Source: Tillandsia leiboldiana (Eukaryota > Streptophyta > Magnoliopsida > Poales > Bromeliaceae). From it: a DNA stretch of 64,000 nucleotides. Below the pieces are notes generated by a model. It was not told where the DNA came from. It searched no databases and was given only the letters and a program-made list of their open reading frames with translations. The translations under genes and the position numbers were made by a program. Positions 10,043 to 21,459 of this stretch are shown piece after piece (the stretch's first letter is position 1; the number at the start of each line of letters is the position of its first letter). The stretch spans positions 9,306,521 to 9,370,520 of the forward strand of contig CM055065.1 in the NCBI GenBank assembly GCA_029204045.2. The letters are read 5' to 3'.

Positions 10043-12604
10043 TGTCACGCCCTGGGGTCGAAACTGCGACCCGGGCTGGCCAACAGATTCGCCATCCGTA
10101 CGGGAATCCCCGCACAGACGAAGCGTCTACCCTGCAAAGTCAGATCTACAGCTAAACATGTACCAGAGCTGAAATAAAATCAGTAGCTATAGATAACAGG
10201 AACTGAACATCTAAATATACAAAATACACAATACATAATCTCTCCCACTATGTAAATAAATATACAATCCCAGACTGTCCAGTACAAAAGTGTAAACTCA
10301 AAAATAACGGGGTACATCTACCTCTGACTCTCAAAATAAAAAGGGAAGGGAGCTACTCGGCCACGCCCTTATCTCGATCCGCTGTCTCCGCTCGAACAGA
10401 CGCCGAAACAGCTGCCTCTGGAAAACCTGTCACCGCAGCGGGTGTGAGAACTACTGCAATAGGTAGTTCCCAGTGGGTACCGTCACCAATATTCACGGTA
10501 TGCCCACTAAGTCTACTGGAGACAAAACAATAGGTATGCAGGTAATAATAAAGCTGAAATGAAACAACAGCTAATATGCCTCAAGTATCATGCTCAAGGG
10601 AAAACTCAACTAAGAACATGCTATGCATCCACTCGCTCACGAGGTGCTCACATCAACCCAAATCTCAATGACTGCCAAACCTGGTCCAGTCAAGCCTGCG
10701 CCCCCTAGTGTATCAACTAGGGTTCTATCGGTACTCTAACCCGGTCCAAAGCTCAATCTTATCGCCCGGTACTCCAACCCGATCCAATCAGAATATCACA
10801 ATATCACGCAAAGCAGCCTTATCAGGCGCATCATCATCATCGCATCCGGAGCGGCTCTCGAGGGGAGCGAACCCACCGAGGAAAAGCGTGTCATCTGTCT
10901 CAATAAGCGGCATCTGCAGGCTATAATCCACGATCAAATAGATCGGAAACTCGAATGCCAACAATCTCACAATCATGTCTAGCTCGGAAAATCCTCCACG
11001 ACTCAATCTGATAAAGCCCATAAGACCCCCAAGACACTAGAAAACCCATCCACTGAGTCAAGAAAAATCCAGTCGGCCCCCAGGCACGAGGATATATGCA
11101 TCCTGAACCTATCCAACCTCTCTGGGCGATCACAAAATTTAAAAGCTATTTTTAAATCCCATTTTTCATTAAAACGGTTCCACGATTTTTAAAACGGTTC
11201 AGAAGCAACTCTGGTGCCAACTAACCATGCAGTCTAGTGTCATATGATGTCAGAAGCCTACTAAAAATAATCTGGTGTTCTGGTTATCATTCTGTAATTT
11301 TCTAGGCAACTATCAGATCTACCAGCTATAATAACAGATAACCTAGACATGCTAAACATGCATACAATAGCATTAGAGGGCATTCCACAAAGCTTGGAAG
11401 AATTTCCAACCCACCTGTATCGCTTTCCGTAGGCAAAGCCGAAGTCGGTGAAGTGCGGGCTCTCTCACTGTCGAAAACCTGCCGAAACAGCACCTTCGGC
11501 TCTCGTTCACGCGCGCTTCAGCCACAGCCCAAGGGAAACCTCCTGGCGCACACAACCACTTGCAAGGCATCCACTGCACTCTGGTCAACACCACCGTCAA
11601 CTCCTCCCCGTCCACAGCACGCGCGCACCCCGTCGGCTTCGCGCAGTACCCCGACTACAATCGAGCTCCACAGCACCCGCAGCACTCTCTGCTGCTCCGC
11701 TCATCACAGGGAAGAAGCAAAAAGATGGGAAAAAACCTATTCCCAGCTCAAAACTCAAATCCAAGAAAATCCAAGAAAAATCCGAAAACTCGGAAAGGCA
11801 CAGTGCTCACCTCTACTACTGTGTCCTCGCGCGCGCGAGCTCCAACCGAGCTTTCCTCAACAGGACAAGCTTCCTCCTGTGCTCATGGTTGACATCCGAA
11901 GCTCCGGCACGAAGAAGAATCCCACGCTCACAGCCAACTCCCTCTCTTGCACACTCTCACTCTGCTCACTCTCTTTCTTTCCTTTTTCCTCTTTGGGTTC
12001 CAATCTGAGAAGAGGAGGGTATGGGTGGTCCATTTAATGGGGAGTAGAGAGGAGTTAATACAACAGCAGAGGGTGGTTGGGAAATCAGAGGGTGTGAAGT
12101 TACCTATTTGCCCCCACTCAAAACAGAAAATTACCATGCTGCCCCTAAGTTCTGGAGGCTGAGTACCGATATTCGGGATCCCAGTACCGGTACCCAAACA
12201 TAAAAACCCCAACCCGGGGCCAAATCTGCCCAGTCCAACACAGTGTACCGGTACTCAAGCCAAAAGGGATATAGGGTACCGGTACGCGTGGTCCAGTACC
12301 AGTACCCAGGGACTTAGAAAATTTTCCACAGTTTTCCCCAGCCGAAACTCTCTGTCGGTTTCCTTTTTAATTCGCTCCGGTACCCAACCTCGGGTACCGG
12401 TACGCAATGTCCCAAAATGCTGCATACAGTTGGGGGCTCCCAATCTCGACGCCGCCAACTCATTTTTCGATCCGAGGACTCCCGCGTCGATCCAAAACGA
12501 CCCGAACTCAAGCGTAATTAAATTCTGAATATGCTACTGGCAATCACACCGCACTACACCAATCTGCGGAGTCGGTGCTCAACTCAAAGCCCCGGTACTC
12601 TACA
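10043..12604 (-). repeat. 3' LTR of gypsy A
   Basis: 2562 bp, TGTAGAGTACCGGGG at its 5' end (12604) and GGGCGTGACA at its 3' end (10043). It is longer than the partner LTR (36062-37891) by a block of about 700 bp (about 11407-12100) and by about 53 bp near 10430-10480. The ORFs at 11373-12040 on both strands are GC-rich LTR sequence, not genes. Confidence 0.9.
12183..12405 (-). promoter_or_regulatory. cluster of TACCGGTAC palindromes in U3 of gypsy A
   Basis: Four exact copies of the palindrome TACCGGTAC and several one-base variants lie within the first 430 bp of the LTR as read on the minus strand. The other LTR has five exact copies at 37432-37692. They could be binding sites for a dimeric factor; none is identified. 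Confidence 0.5.
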
Positions 12605-12656
12605 TCCTCCCCTCCTTAAAAAGAATTTTGTCTCCGAAACTAGAAAAATTCATACC

Positions 12657-13497
12657 TCAGGGGGGTGTTTCAAACAAATGGGGATAGAAGATCCTCAACT
12701 CATCCACAGGCTCCCAAGTGTCCTCTCTCTCATCATGGTAGCTCCATTGGACCTTCACAAAAGGTATGACCCGATTGCGCAATTCTTTAGCCTCCCGGGC
12801 AAGAATCCGCATCGGTCGCTCCTGATAGCTCAAATCCTCGTCCAACTCCAGGGAAGTGAAGTCCAAAACATGCGAGGGATCAAATACATACTTCCTCAGG
12901 ACGGATACATGAAAGACATCATGGGTGCCTGCCAATCGTGGCGGTAGCACAACCCGGTAGGCCACCGCTCCAATGCGCTATAACACCTCAAATGGGCCAA
13001 TGAACCGCGGACTCAATTTCCCGCGCACTCCAAATCAGCGTATTCCTCGAGATGGCGAGACTTTCAGAAAAACATGATCTCCAACCGGAAACTCTAAGTC
13101 TCGCTGCATCCTATCGGCATAACTCCTCTGCCGGTTCTGGGCGGTCACCAAATGTCGCCGAACGACCTTGACCTTCTCTTCAGCCTCCGCTAGAAAGTCA
13201 GGTCCTAAGGTCTTCCTTTCACCAACGTCACTCCAAAATAATGGCGATCGACATTTTCGTCCATACAAAGTTTCGTAGGGCGCCATCTGAATGCTCGCCT
13301 GGAAGCTGTTGTTGTACGCGAACTCAGCCAGTCTCAAATATCGATCCCAACTTCCGCCAAAGCTCAGGACACATGCTCTCAACATACCCTCAAGAGTCTG
13401 AATGGTCCGCTCAGACTGTCCATCAGTCTGTGGGTGAAAGGCAGTGCTAAAATGAAGCTGGGTCCCCAAGGCTGTCTGCAGGCCCTTCCAGAAATGC
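12657..13497 (-). pseudogene. gypsy A pol: integrase C-terminal part and chromodomain
   Basis: Read from 13497 down: FWKGLQTALGTQLHFSTAFH, the catalytic-glutamate block DGQSERTIQ, EFAYNNSFQASIQMAPYE, GRKCRSP and the linker to a GPF module near 12985. The chromodomain begins near 12820 (RPMRILARE, VKVQWSYHDEREDTWE) and ends FYPHLF. Two in-frame stops lie between 12960 and 13040, so the frame is broken. The start of this fragment abuts LTR B at 13498. About 40 codons holding the second catalytic aspartate are missing between here and 28396. Confidence 0.9.
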
Positions 13498-13970
13498 TGT
13501 GAGGACCCGAATCCCCACTTATGGATATATTGATGGATTAGTGGCTTCTGGGAGTGTTTGTGCGCGTGTCGGGCGCATGAAATGGATTCCTGGTGTAAAT
13601 AGGAGCATGATTGCTTAACAGGAGGCCCATATTGGATGATTGAGGTTTTTGCGCGCGTATTGGAACCAAGGAATTGACCCGACACGAAAAATGGATCAAG
13701 TTCACTTTTCCAAGAATTTTCGACAAATTTCATAAGTGGAATTGGGCCAAACCGACAACGGATTTGGATTCAGCGCGCGAAAACGATGAAGATGGACTAT
13801 TTACTTGTATTTTTTGGAGCCTGGAGGAGAAAACACGGATTTCGAGGTGTTTGGGTACAGTTCCGGCGGCCGGAGAGGCGGCGGCGGCGGTGGCTGACGG
13901 CGAAGCGCGGCGGCGGGCGGAGGCGCAGCCGCTCGGTCCACCGCGGAGGCGTGCACCCGGGCGCTGGCCA

Positions 13971-13989
13971 CGTGGCGGCTTCCTGTTGG
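13971..13989 (-). promoter_or_regulatory. near-match ER-stress element (CCAAC-N9-CCACG)
   Basis: Minus strand: CCAAC at 13989-13985, nine bases, CCACG at 13975-13971. The CCACG is part of the G-box GGCCACGTGGC. One base off the ERSE consensus, with the same spacing as the perfect copy at 14155. Confidence 0.5.
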
Positions 13990-14154
13990 CCGGCGCAGCA
14001 GGCGCGGTCCACGGAATTGGCGCGGGTGTACGGTGGACCGAGGGGTGGCCACGTGGCGGCTCGTGGATGGCGGGTCTTTGTGCGCGTGGTCCACGCAGTG
14101 GCGGGGGCAGGTGACCGTACCGACCGAGCGGTCGGGGGCGATGTGGGGGCGCCA

Positions 14155-14173
14155 CGTGGCGCCCCGCGATTGG
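14155..14173 (-). promoter_or_regulatory. perfect ER-stress element (CCAAT-N9-CCACG) in LTR B
   Basis: On the minus strand CCAAT (14173-14169), nine bases, CCACG (14159-14155). It lies about 230 bp upstream of the TATA box at 14398 and overlaps the palindromic G-box GCCACGTGGC. The ERSE consensus is bound by NF-Y together with ATF6/bZIP28-type factors. Confidence 0.6.
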
Positions 14174-14397
14174 CCGGGCGCAGCCACCGCCACGCCCGCG
14201 TGTCGGACACGCGGCGCTCCGCGATTCGCGGGCGCGCGTGCGCCGGGCACGGGGAAAGACGCAGGGACACGTGGCGGCTCCGGAGCAATCCGGGCGCACA
14301 CAGTGTTGGGCCGGGCCCAACACTGTAGCAGCCCCGATGCCCCGGGCGCCCGAATTTGGGCCCAAAAGTCCAAATTTGGGAGTTTTCGGGCTGGGCC

Positions 14398-14405
14398 TAT
14401 TTAAA
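14398..14405 (+). promoter_or_regulatory. TATA box of LTR B
   Basis: CTATTTAAA after a GC-rich upstream region and before a T-rich leader with CTCTTTCACCACG. It is equivalent in place to TATAAATA of K at 63050. Confidence 0.65.
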
Positions 14406-17334
14406 CCCCTCTTTCACCACGAGTTTGGGGTTTTTACCAAACTCCTCTGCCTTTGGACCCTTCAGCAAAGTTGGAGATCTTCCTATCGCCCATCTTTTGG
14501 CGGAGGCCCGGAATTTTTGGAAGCCGTGGCGTCGGCGACTTCGGCATCGTAGCACAGAGCGACGATCTTTCTTCGGAGGCCCATTACCGTTGCAGTTCGG
14601 TCTGAGAGGTCCACAGAGCTACTCCGACTGTATTTTTGGATGATTTTTGCGGCATCGCATTCATGAGAGGTACGCCTTCGATTTCCATGTTGATCGCCTT
14701 GCTTTATTCTGAGTTAGTGGCACGGTTTTCGAGACATTTCTAAGCCACTCTTTTGCTGGTGGAGTTTATGGACAGCAGCCCCTTGCCGGAATTTTATCTC
14801 CACGCTCGAGCTTCGGATCGGGACCAGCCTATACACTTTTTGCATCTACTCGTCGCGAGGATTATCATCGTATTTTTCCGTGATTTTTCTGAGGCTTGCC
14901 CGAAGGTATACTGTTTCCCCTTTCACTGTGCAGAGTATTACAGTTGTATGATTGTGAAGTTTTGCGTACCCTGTGTTGTGGAATTTGTAACTCGGCCTAC
15001 GGGGCTCGGAATTGGATGTGCATGTACCCGTTTCGAAGGTCTCGACGCGAGGATCACAGCAGTATTTTTATTGGATTTTTTTGGAGCATTGTTTATAGGT
15101 GAAAAATGCGCATCTTTGGGACTGTTCCAGCAGATTGGTTATATTTGGGTTTTTGGTGGAATAAAATGTAATCATGGACATTTTGTTGTACCCAGGGGTA
15201 TTTGCGGGTGTTTGTGAACCTATTGGTGTTGAGGATTATTGGAGATAGTTGTTCTTGGGTATTTCAGCTGTGGAACTTTGGACAGTTCAGCTCTTCAGGT
15301 GGGTGGCCCTGTCTCCAAGATTGATGGACTGTGCATTAAAATCTGCTATTGTAGGACTATGCATGATAGTGAAATTCTTGTGTAGCATGCTAGAATGTAG
15401 GAATTGCTATTCTTCGTATTATCTGACGATCTTGTCATCAGCTTGCTTTCTATCATCTGTTAAATTATTATTATCTTGGAACTTGACATAGCACCCCCGT
15501 CATATGCTGCATGTGTAACCAGACCAGTAGAAAAACTCCAACTTGGGCTAGGTTTATTCTGCTTTAGACATCCACACTTCTTATTCTTTCCAGGACATAG
15601 TGTTTTACTCGCCCGGGTAGTGGGCCGAGTGGTCGGGATTCTTTTAGTGTGGGATGCATTTTACACTCGTGCTTGGGAGCAGAGTGGAGTCTGGTAGATG
15701 TAGTTGATCGTTCATCTGTGGCGGGAGCCGTTTGGGTAGACGGCGGCCCCAGGATGTTTTGTTGTCTTGTTTTATTGTCGCCGCTGTGTTAGTGGCAGCT
15801 GTATACCAGTGTTAGCAGGGCCTTGAACCCAGAACCATTTTTGGACACACATATGATTTTAGTCAACCAATGTTTTCTTTCAAGCATCGTAGGGTCGCCT
15901 GAGTCTGTTCTTGTTTGATTGGACGAAGGCATTAGCTCTTCGAGGCTTGGATATAAAACTTGTTTTCAATTGTTTTCCTAAAAAGAACTAAAAATCATTA
16001 AATATGGATTTTTTCCAGATCAAATGGCTTTCAGTAAGAAATGTCACCTTTTTCCTATAAATTAACCACTCGAAATGATTCGAGTGGTCTGGGTTCTAAG
16101 GTCTGCCTTTTTCTTCGGACGAGAACAACGAGAGGCTATGCCTAGAGCCTGTTCTTGTTTGATTGGGTTGTAGGTTCTAGTCTTTCGGGGTTTCCGGACC
16201 CTTTATTCTGTCTATTGTGGAGTTTATACTGTCAGTGAGTCTGCAGGTTGGGTTGATGTTTTGTTGTTGGGAATCGTTGGAGTTGACGGTGGTCCCGGGT
16301 CGTTGAGTGTTGTCCGACCAGATTTGTTAGCCCTGAGTTGTGGGTCGATCCTGGCTATGGAGTATCTCCAGCTAGTGTGTTTTGTGCTGTGAGCTCTTGG
16401 AGAGGCTAGTGTCTCGTGTTTCGTGAGAGCTGATCAGCTGAGTCGTCGAGAGTGCTCCGACCGTTGTGCGAGATGTTTGAGGATTCTGAGTCTTTCCGTT
16501 TAGAGCGTGAGCGTGGATTTTGGACTATAGCCTGCAGTGCCACCTGAGCTCGACAGAGAGCGTGGATACCTTTGTCCTCGTTGGGGTCGCTCCCTTCGAG
16601 TGCCACGTCCGGGGTGGGTCTGCACTTTGGTATCGCGACTTGTCGACGCCGTTCCTCTGACTGGGCCAGTTTTGGCAGTTACGGACACAGTCCCTCTGGC
16701 TGGGCCAATTTTGGTATCTACGGACGCCCTACGTCAGTCCGGTCCTCCGTGGATGTAACGGCAGTAGGTAGGCGCAGGTTTGACTGGACCCGAGGAGGCA
16801 GTCAGGTAGATTGGGTGATCTGAGTTGAGGGTTAGTAGATGCACCATGTTATCATCTGTTCCACTTTTTGAGCATCTAAATAGGGGCATAGTAGCTATAG
16901 AGTTATTCTTTTCCAGCTCTTTCCTTCAGTATTTCATTTGTTACATCATGCCTCTAGTAGACTTAGTGGGCAGACCGTTGGGCTTGTTGGCGGCACCCAC
17001 TGAGAACTACTGTGGGATGTAGTTCTCACACCCGTCGTGGTGTCTTTTTCCCCAGGGACTTCTACTCCTGTTCCTGCTGCTCCAGCTGCTACTTCTTCAG
17101 ATCGAGGTAAGGGAGTCGCGAGCTAGATCCCTACCAGTCGTCGTCGAGAGAGTAGATGTACCCTTATTATTTTGAGAGTTTCTTGTTGAGAGACCTTTGT
17201 AGTGAGATATAGAGTTGTACTATTCTTTTATAGTTTGAGAGACATGTACTTTTGGTGAGGACTTGGGCTGTATTATTTTTATTTTTAGTAGTTTACTTTC
17301 AGCTGCGCCCCGGGCTCGCCAACAGATCCGCTGC

Positions 17335-17356
17335 CTGTACGGAAACTGCCGTACAG
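17335..17356 (-). other. U5 hairpin of Tekay-like LTRs
   Basis: CTGTACGG, a 6-base spacer and CCGTACAG: an 8-bp perfect stem about 55 bp from the LTR 3' end. It is next to a second small hairpin AGACG-AAG-CGTCT. The same pair is at 24339-24360 (D), 54841-54862 and 61869-61889 (C), with a variant stem in A's LTRs. Confidence 0.7.
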
Positions 17357-18009
17357 ACGAAGCGTCTAACCTGCAGAAGAGATCTATAGCTACACAAGTA
17401 TCAGAGATGAAAGGAAGCTATACAGAAAACGAGGTAGCTGAAACACTAAGTGATAAAAGTCCAGGTACAACAGTCCACTAACTCCCCAAAACATAGGTAC
17501 AAAAACACTATCTGGTACAAAAGTGGAAACTAAAAAGTACATGTGATGCTAACACTGACTCCACAGACTCGGGTAGGAACCAGTCGGCCACGCCCTTACC
17601 TCGGTCTGAAAACTCCGAACGAGCCAAAACTGGAACGGTCGCCTCAGGAACACCTGTCATCACAGCGGGTGTGAGATCTACTGCAACAGGCAGATCTCAG
17701 TGGGTACCAGCGCTAAAACCCACGGTACGCCCACTAAGTCCGCTGGAGACAAAAACAGATAGATAGATAGATAGATAGATAGAAAAGCAAGAAATGAATC
17801 TACCACTACACGTCTCGACGCAATGCAGGGAATAAGTTCTCAATCTCTCTCACGGGAGGCCTGGAAATTATGAACGACTGCTCCCTACAACCCTTATCAA
17901 ACAAGAACAGGCTGTAGGCATAGCCGCCCATCGTTTCCGCCCCCGCACCGAAAATGCTAGAACTCTCACAAAACACTAGAAAGCCACCTCAATTCCTTCA
18001 AGTAACCAC

Positions 18010-18780
18010 CCGGTAACTCGGCCAGGGCATATTTATCCATCTGGTAACTCGGCCAGTGATATTTATCCCTCTGGTAACTCGGCCAGTGATAATTATCCCT
18101 CTGATAACTCGGCCAGTGATATTTATCCCTCTGGTAACTCGGCCACCGATAATTATCCCTCTGGTAATTCGGCCAGTGATATTTATCCCTCTGGTAACTC
18201 GGCCAGTGATATTTATCCCTCTGGTAACTCGGCCAGTGATATTTATCCACCTGGCAACTCGGCCAGTGATATTCATCCCTCTGGTAACTCGGCCAGTGAT
18301 ATTCATCCCTCTGGTAACTCGGCCAGTGATATTTATCCATCTGGCAACTCGGCCAGTGATATTTATCCCTCTGGTAACTCGGCCAGTGATATATATCCAC
18401 TTGGTAACTCAGCCAGTGATATGCATCCATCTGGTAACTTGGCCAGTGATACTTATCCCTCTGGTAACTCGGCCAGTGATATTTACCTATCTGGCAACTC
18501 GGCCAGTGATATTTATCCACCTGGCAACTCGGCCAGTGATATTCATCCCTATGGTAACTCGGCCAGTGATATTTATCCATCTGGCAACTCGGCCAGTGAT
18601 ATTTATCCACCTGGCAACTCGGCCAGTGATATTCATCCCTCTGGTAACTTGGCCAGTGATATTTATCCATCTGGCAACTCGGCCAGTGATATTTATCCAC
18701 CTGGTAACTCGGCCAGTGAAATGCATCCATCTGGTAACTCGGCCAGTGATAATTATCCACCTGGCAACTCGGCCCGTGGT
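18010..18780 (-). repeat. 30-bp minisatellite in D 3' LTR (about 26 copies)
   Basis: The unit on the minus strand contains ATCACTGGCCGAGTTACCAG plus a variable 10-base part (GATAAATATC and relatives). The period is 30, so all frames without a stop stay open over the array. This produces the long ORFs with (x)D(x)YHWPSYQ repeats on one strand and other repeats on the opposite strand. One unit more than in the 5' LTR copy (25008-25750). Confidence 0.95.
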
Positions 18781-20159
18781 ATCAGCACAATGACGCCTCC
18801 GGAGCGTGACCCGGGGGGGGGGGGAGCGACCCCACCGGGTATCAAACATGCCTCCTATATCTCGACAAGTAGTATAAGCAGGCTAAAGTCTACGATCAAC
18901 TAGATCGGAACGCTCGAATGCTCAAAACACTACTCACACCCGTATCTAAGTCGGAAAACTAGCCTCGACTCAATCTGCTAGAACCCCAAACCCTCAAGCT
19001 AAGTCGGAGATCCACCTCAACGATTAAACCAGATAACACAGCTAGAGCAATCACCCAATGCTCGCAAGGAAACTCATCCCACATGACACTAGAACTCGAC
19101 ACGCATGCTCTAAAATCCACTCGGCCCCTCGGCACGAGTATACAAGCACCCTGAACCTACGCCATACCTTGGGCTACTCATAATTTAAAAACCCTCTTGA
19201 AAACATTGATTTTCCTTAAAACGGGTTTCTCGATTTCCCAAGCGGTTCTGGTGCAATCATGATGCAAACAAAGCGTGAAACCTAGTGTCATATGATGTCA
19301 AGAGTCTACTAAAAATAATCCGGGGTTCCAATAAATTTCACAGAAGATTCCAGGCAACTATCAGATATAAAAACAGCGAAAACGCCTAATAAACCTGATT
19401 AAATTGCTTTCAATAGCATTAAAGGGCATTTCATAAATTGTGGAGAAATTCCAACCCACCTGGTACGCTTTCCGCAGGCAACGCTGAAGTCGGTGAAGTG
19501 CCGGATCCCTAAACGGACGACCTCGAAAATCGCCCGCAAAATCACAGAAAAATCCTCGAAAGCTCCAATACATAGTCTGCAAGCTCCAAGTATCCACATA
19601 AGGCTCACAGTACCACTAAAGGATTTTCTCTCAACATCTGCTCACTAACAAAATAAAATGCCCATAAACGCCATTCACTTAAGTCCACACCATTCCAGCA
19701 ATAATTTACTCTTACAGTACACCCCAACTCATCCCAAATGCTCACAAAGCAAAGTCACAAAATCCACTCATACCTTGTAGCTGCCACAACTCACACATAA
19801 ACACTGCCATATACACAGCACCATTAGCACACACACACAACTCCTCTCAAACTCCTCAGGTGAAAAGGCCAACACGCGCCGCGCTGCGTACTCGAACCAC
19901 GCTCAGCACAGTACCGCGCCGGAAACCGCCTCACGATGCCATCCTGTGAGGGAAAAGGAGAGAAAACCAAGAAGAAGCCAGAAACCATCAAAAACGGCTA
20001 AATACCAACTCGCACACACGCACAGGGCAACGTTAGCCCCATCGCCGAAAATGCCGCGCGCGCGCACACAAGAAATTCCCTGGGCTCGCGCCCTACTGCG
20101 TGTAGCCCAGCAGCGCCCGCACGGCCCAGCGCGGCCGCAGCCAGCCGCCACCGCCGCTG

Positions 20160-20470
20160 GACCTGCCGCGCGGCACCAGAGCCCGCAGCGCGCGGCACGC
20201 GCGGCGCCAGGGCCCGCCCGCGCGGCGCCTGGACCGGCAGCGCGCGGCACTCGCGGTGCCTGGGCCCGCCCGCGCGGCACCTGGGCCCGCAGCGCGCAGC
20301 ACGCGCGGTGCCTGGGCCCGCCTGCGCGGCGCCTGGACCCGCAGCGCGCGGCACGCGGGGTGCCTGGGCCCGCCCGCGCGGCGCCTGGGCCCGCAGCGCG
20401 CGGCACGCGGGGTGCCTGGGCCCGCCCGCGCGGCGCCTGGGCCCGCAGCGCGCCCGCTGCGCGCGGCGCG
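20160..20470 (-). repeat. GC-rich tandem array, 52-bp unit
   Basis: About five units alternating 31- and 21-base subunits that end in GCCTGGGCCCGC. The 5' LTR copy (27140-27330) has fewer units. The arginine/alanine/proline-rich ORFs on both strands here are compositional. Confidence 0.85.
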
Positions 20471-21459
20471 CGTCTACTGCGCGCGCCGAGCTGCGCGTCG
20501 CTGCGCAGCACCTAGCTGCGCGGCGCCCCCCCACACTCACCACAAAATGGACAAGCAGTCCAAACCGAGCTCACCCAAAAAAGACTGCACTTACCTACAT
20601 GACGCCCGACGTACGCGCGCTCCACTCGGCTCCTCTTGGCTCATAGCTGCAGGTCCACACAGACTCCTCTCTTATTTCCTTCTTTCCCCCCTTCTCTTTC
20701 TTCTTCTTATTTTCCTTTTCCTTCTTCTTTCATTTCCTCTGTTTCTACTCACTTCCTCTGCTTCAGCATAAGAAGAAGATGATGATGATGACGTGGAGGA
20801 ACATTAATTAGGGGGAGGGGATGCATTAAAGGTGGTGGTTGGTATACATTAAATGCACCACCAGAGAAAAATATCACCTTATACTTAATTCCATTCTCTC
20901 TCTCACTTTCACTAATTTTTTTCTCCCTTTTGTTTCCTGCTAATCCACTAATTAACCAATTAAATAAATAATTCCCCTTTTAGCCAACTCCAAGTCACTT
21001 TTTGCCTTCGGGGCCTCCGCACCTGTCCGGAACCTCCCGAACTCCGCTGTAATCTGAAAATACACATGCTCAAAGCTTTCTCTCCTCAAAAAGCTCAACC
21101 GTGGAGTCGGTGTGCTCAAACCAAAAACCGGCTCCAAAACTGCCAACTCCAACTCACTTTTTGCCCTCGGGCCTTCCGCGTCAGTCCGGAACCTCCCGAA
21201 CTCCGCTGTATACTCAAAGTATACCAGTTCCAAGTATTTCCAAATTTTTCTGCAACCCATAGAGGAGTCGGTGCTTCCCATACCAGTCTCCCATCGCGCA
21301 CAAGGCCCGAAAAATTCCGAAACAAGCTGGGGGCTTCCGCGTTGATCCGAATCAACCCGAACCCATCTGTAAAAACATACGGAACACGCCCAAGGCAATC
21401 TCCTCCGCACCACACCATCTTGCAAGGTCGGTGCGTCGTCCAAATCCCGGTATTCTACA

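Larger units (their letters stand above)
13498..17304 (+). repeat. LTR B (gypsy, C/K family), left part
   Basis: Starts TGTGAGGACC inside A's integrase and is alignable with the LTRs of C (51534-54915). It holds a GC-rich U3 with G-box/CCAAT modules (13971-14280), a TATA box at 14398-14405, and a long leader that includes a 10-bp inverted repeat at 16066-16089. It stops at TTTACTTTCAGCT, where D begins. The last 63 bp of the LTR are at 28333-28395. No interior of B is present, so B is a solo LTR disrupted by D. The overlapping ORFs at 13730-14404 arise from GC-rich composition and are not genes. Confidence 0.85.
17303..21459 (-). repeat. 3' LTR of gypsy D
   Basis: Begins (as read minus) TGTAGAATACCGGG at 21459 and should end CGTGACA, but is cut at 17303. 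It contains a (GATA)n run near 17755-17782, the 30-bp minisatellite (about 18010-18780), a GC-rich array (20160-20470) and the U5 hairpins near 17335-17356. Confidence 0.9.

Noticed and set aside
9655..10155. ORF of 166 codons as a host gene with a Q/T/A-rich linker
   Set aside because: Its first part is the envelope-like ORF of G and its last 37 codons are LTR sequence of gypsy A.
13730..14404. Long GC-rich ORFs on both strands (also 19900-20770, 26830-27535, 31089-32119, 40994-42047, 52005-52695, 59044-59689, 62402-63054)
   Set aside because: They lie in GC-rich LTR segments where stops are rare. The predicted proteins are low-complexity R/A/P/G with no domain, and overlapping frames are equally open.
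17755..17782. (GATA)n microsatellite as a regulatory element
   Set aside because: A simple repeat that varies in length between the two D LTRs (also about 24760-24785); no other support.
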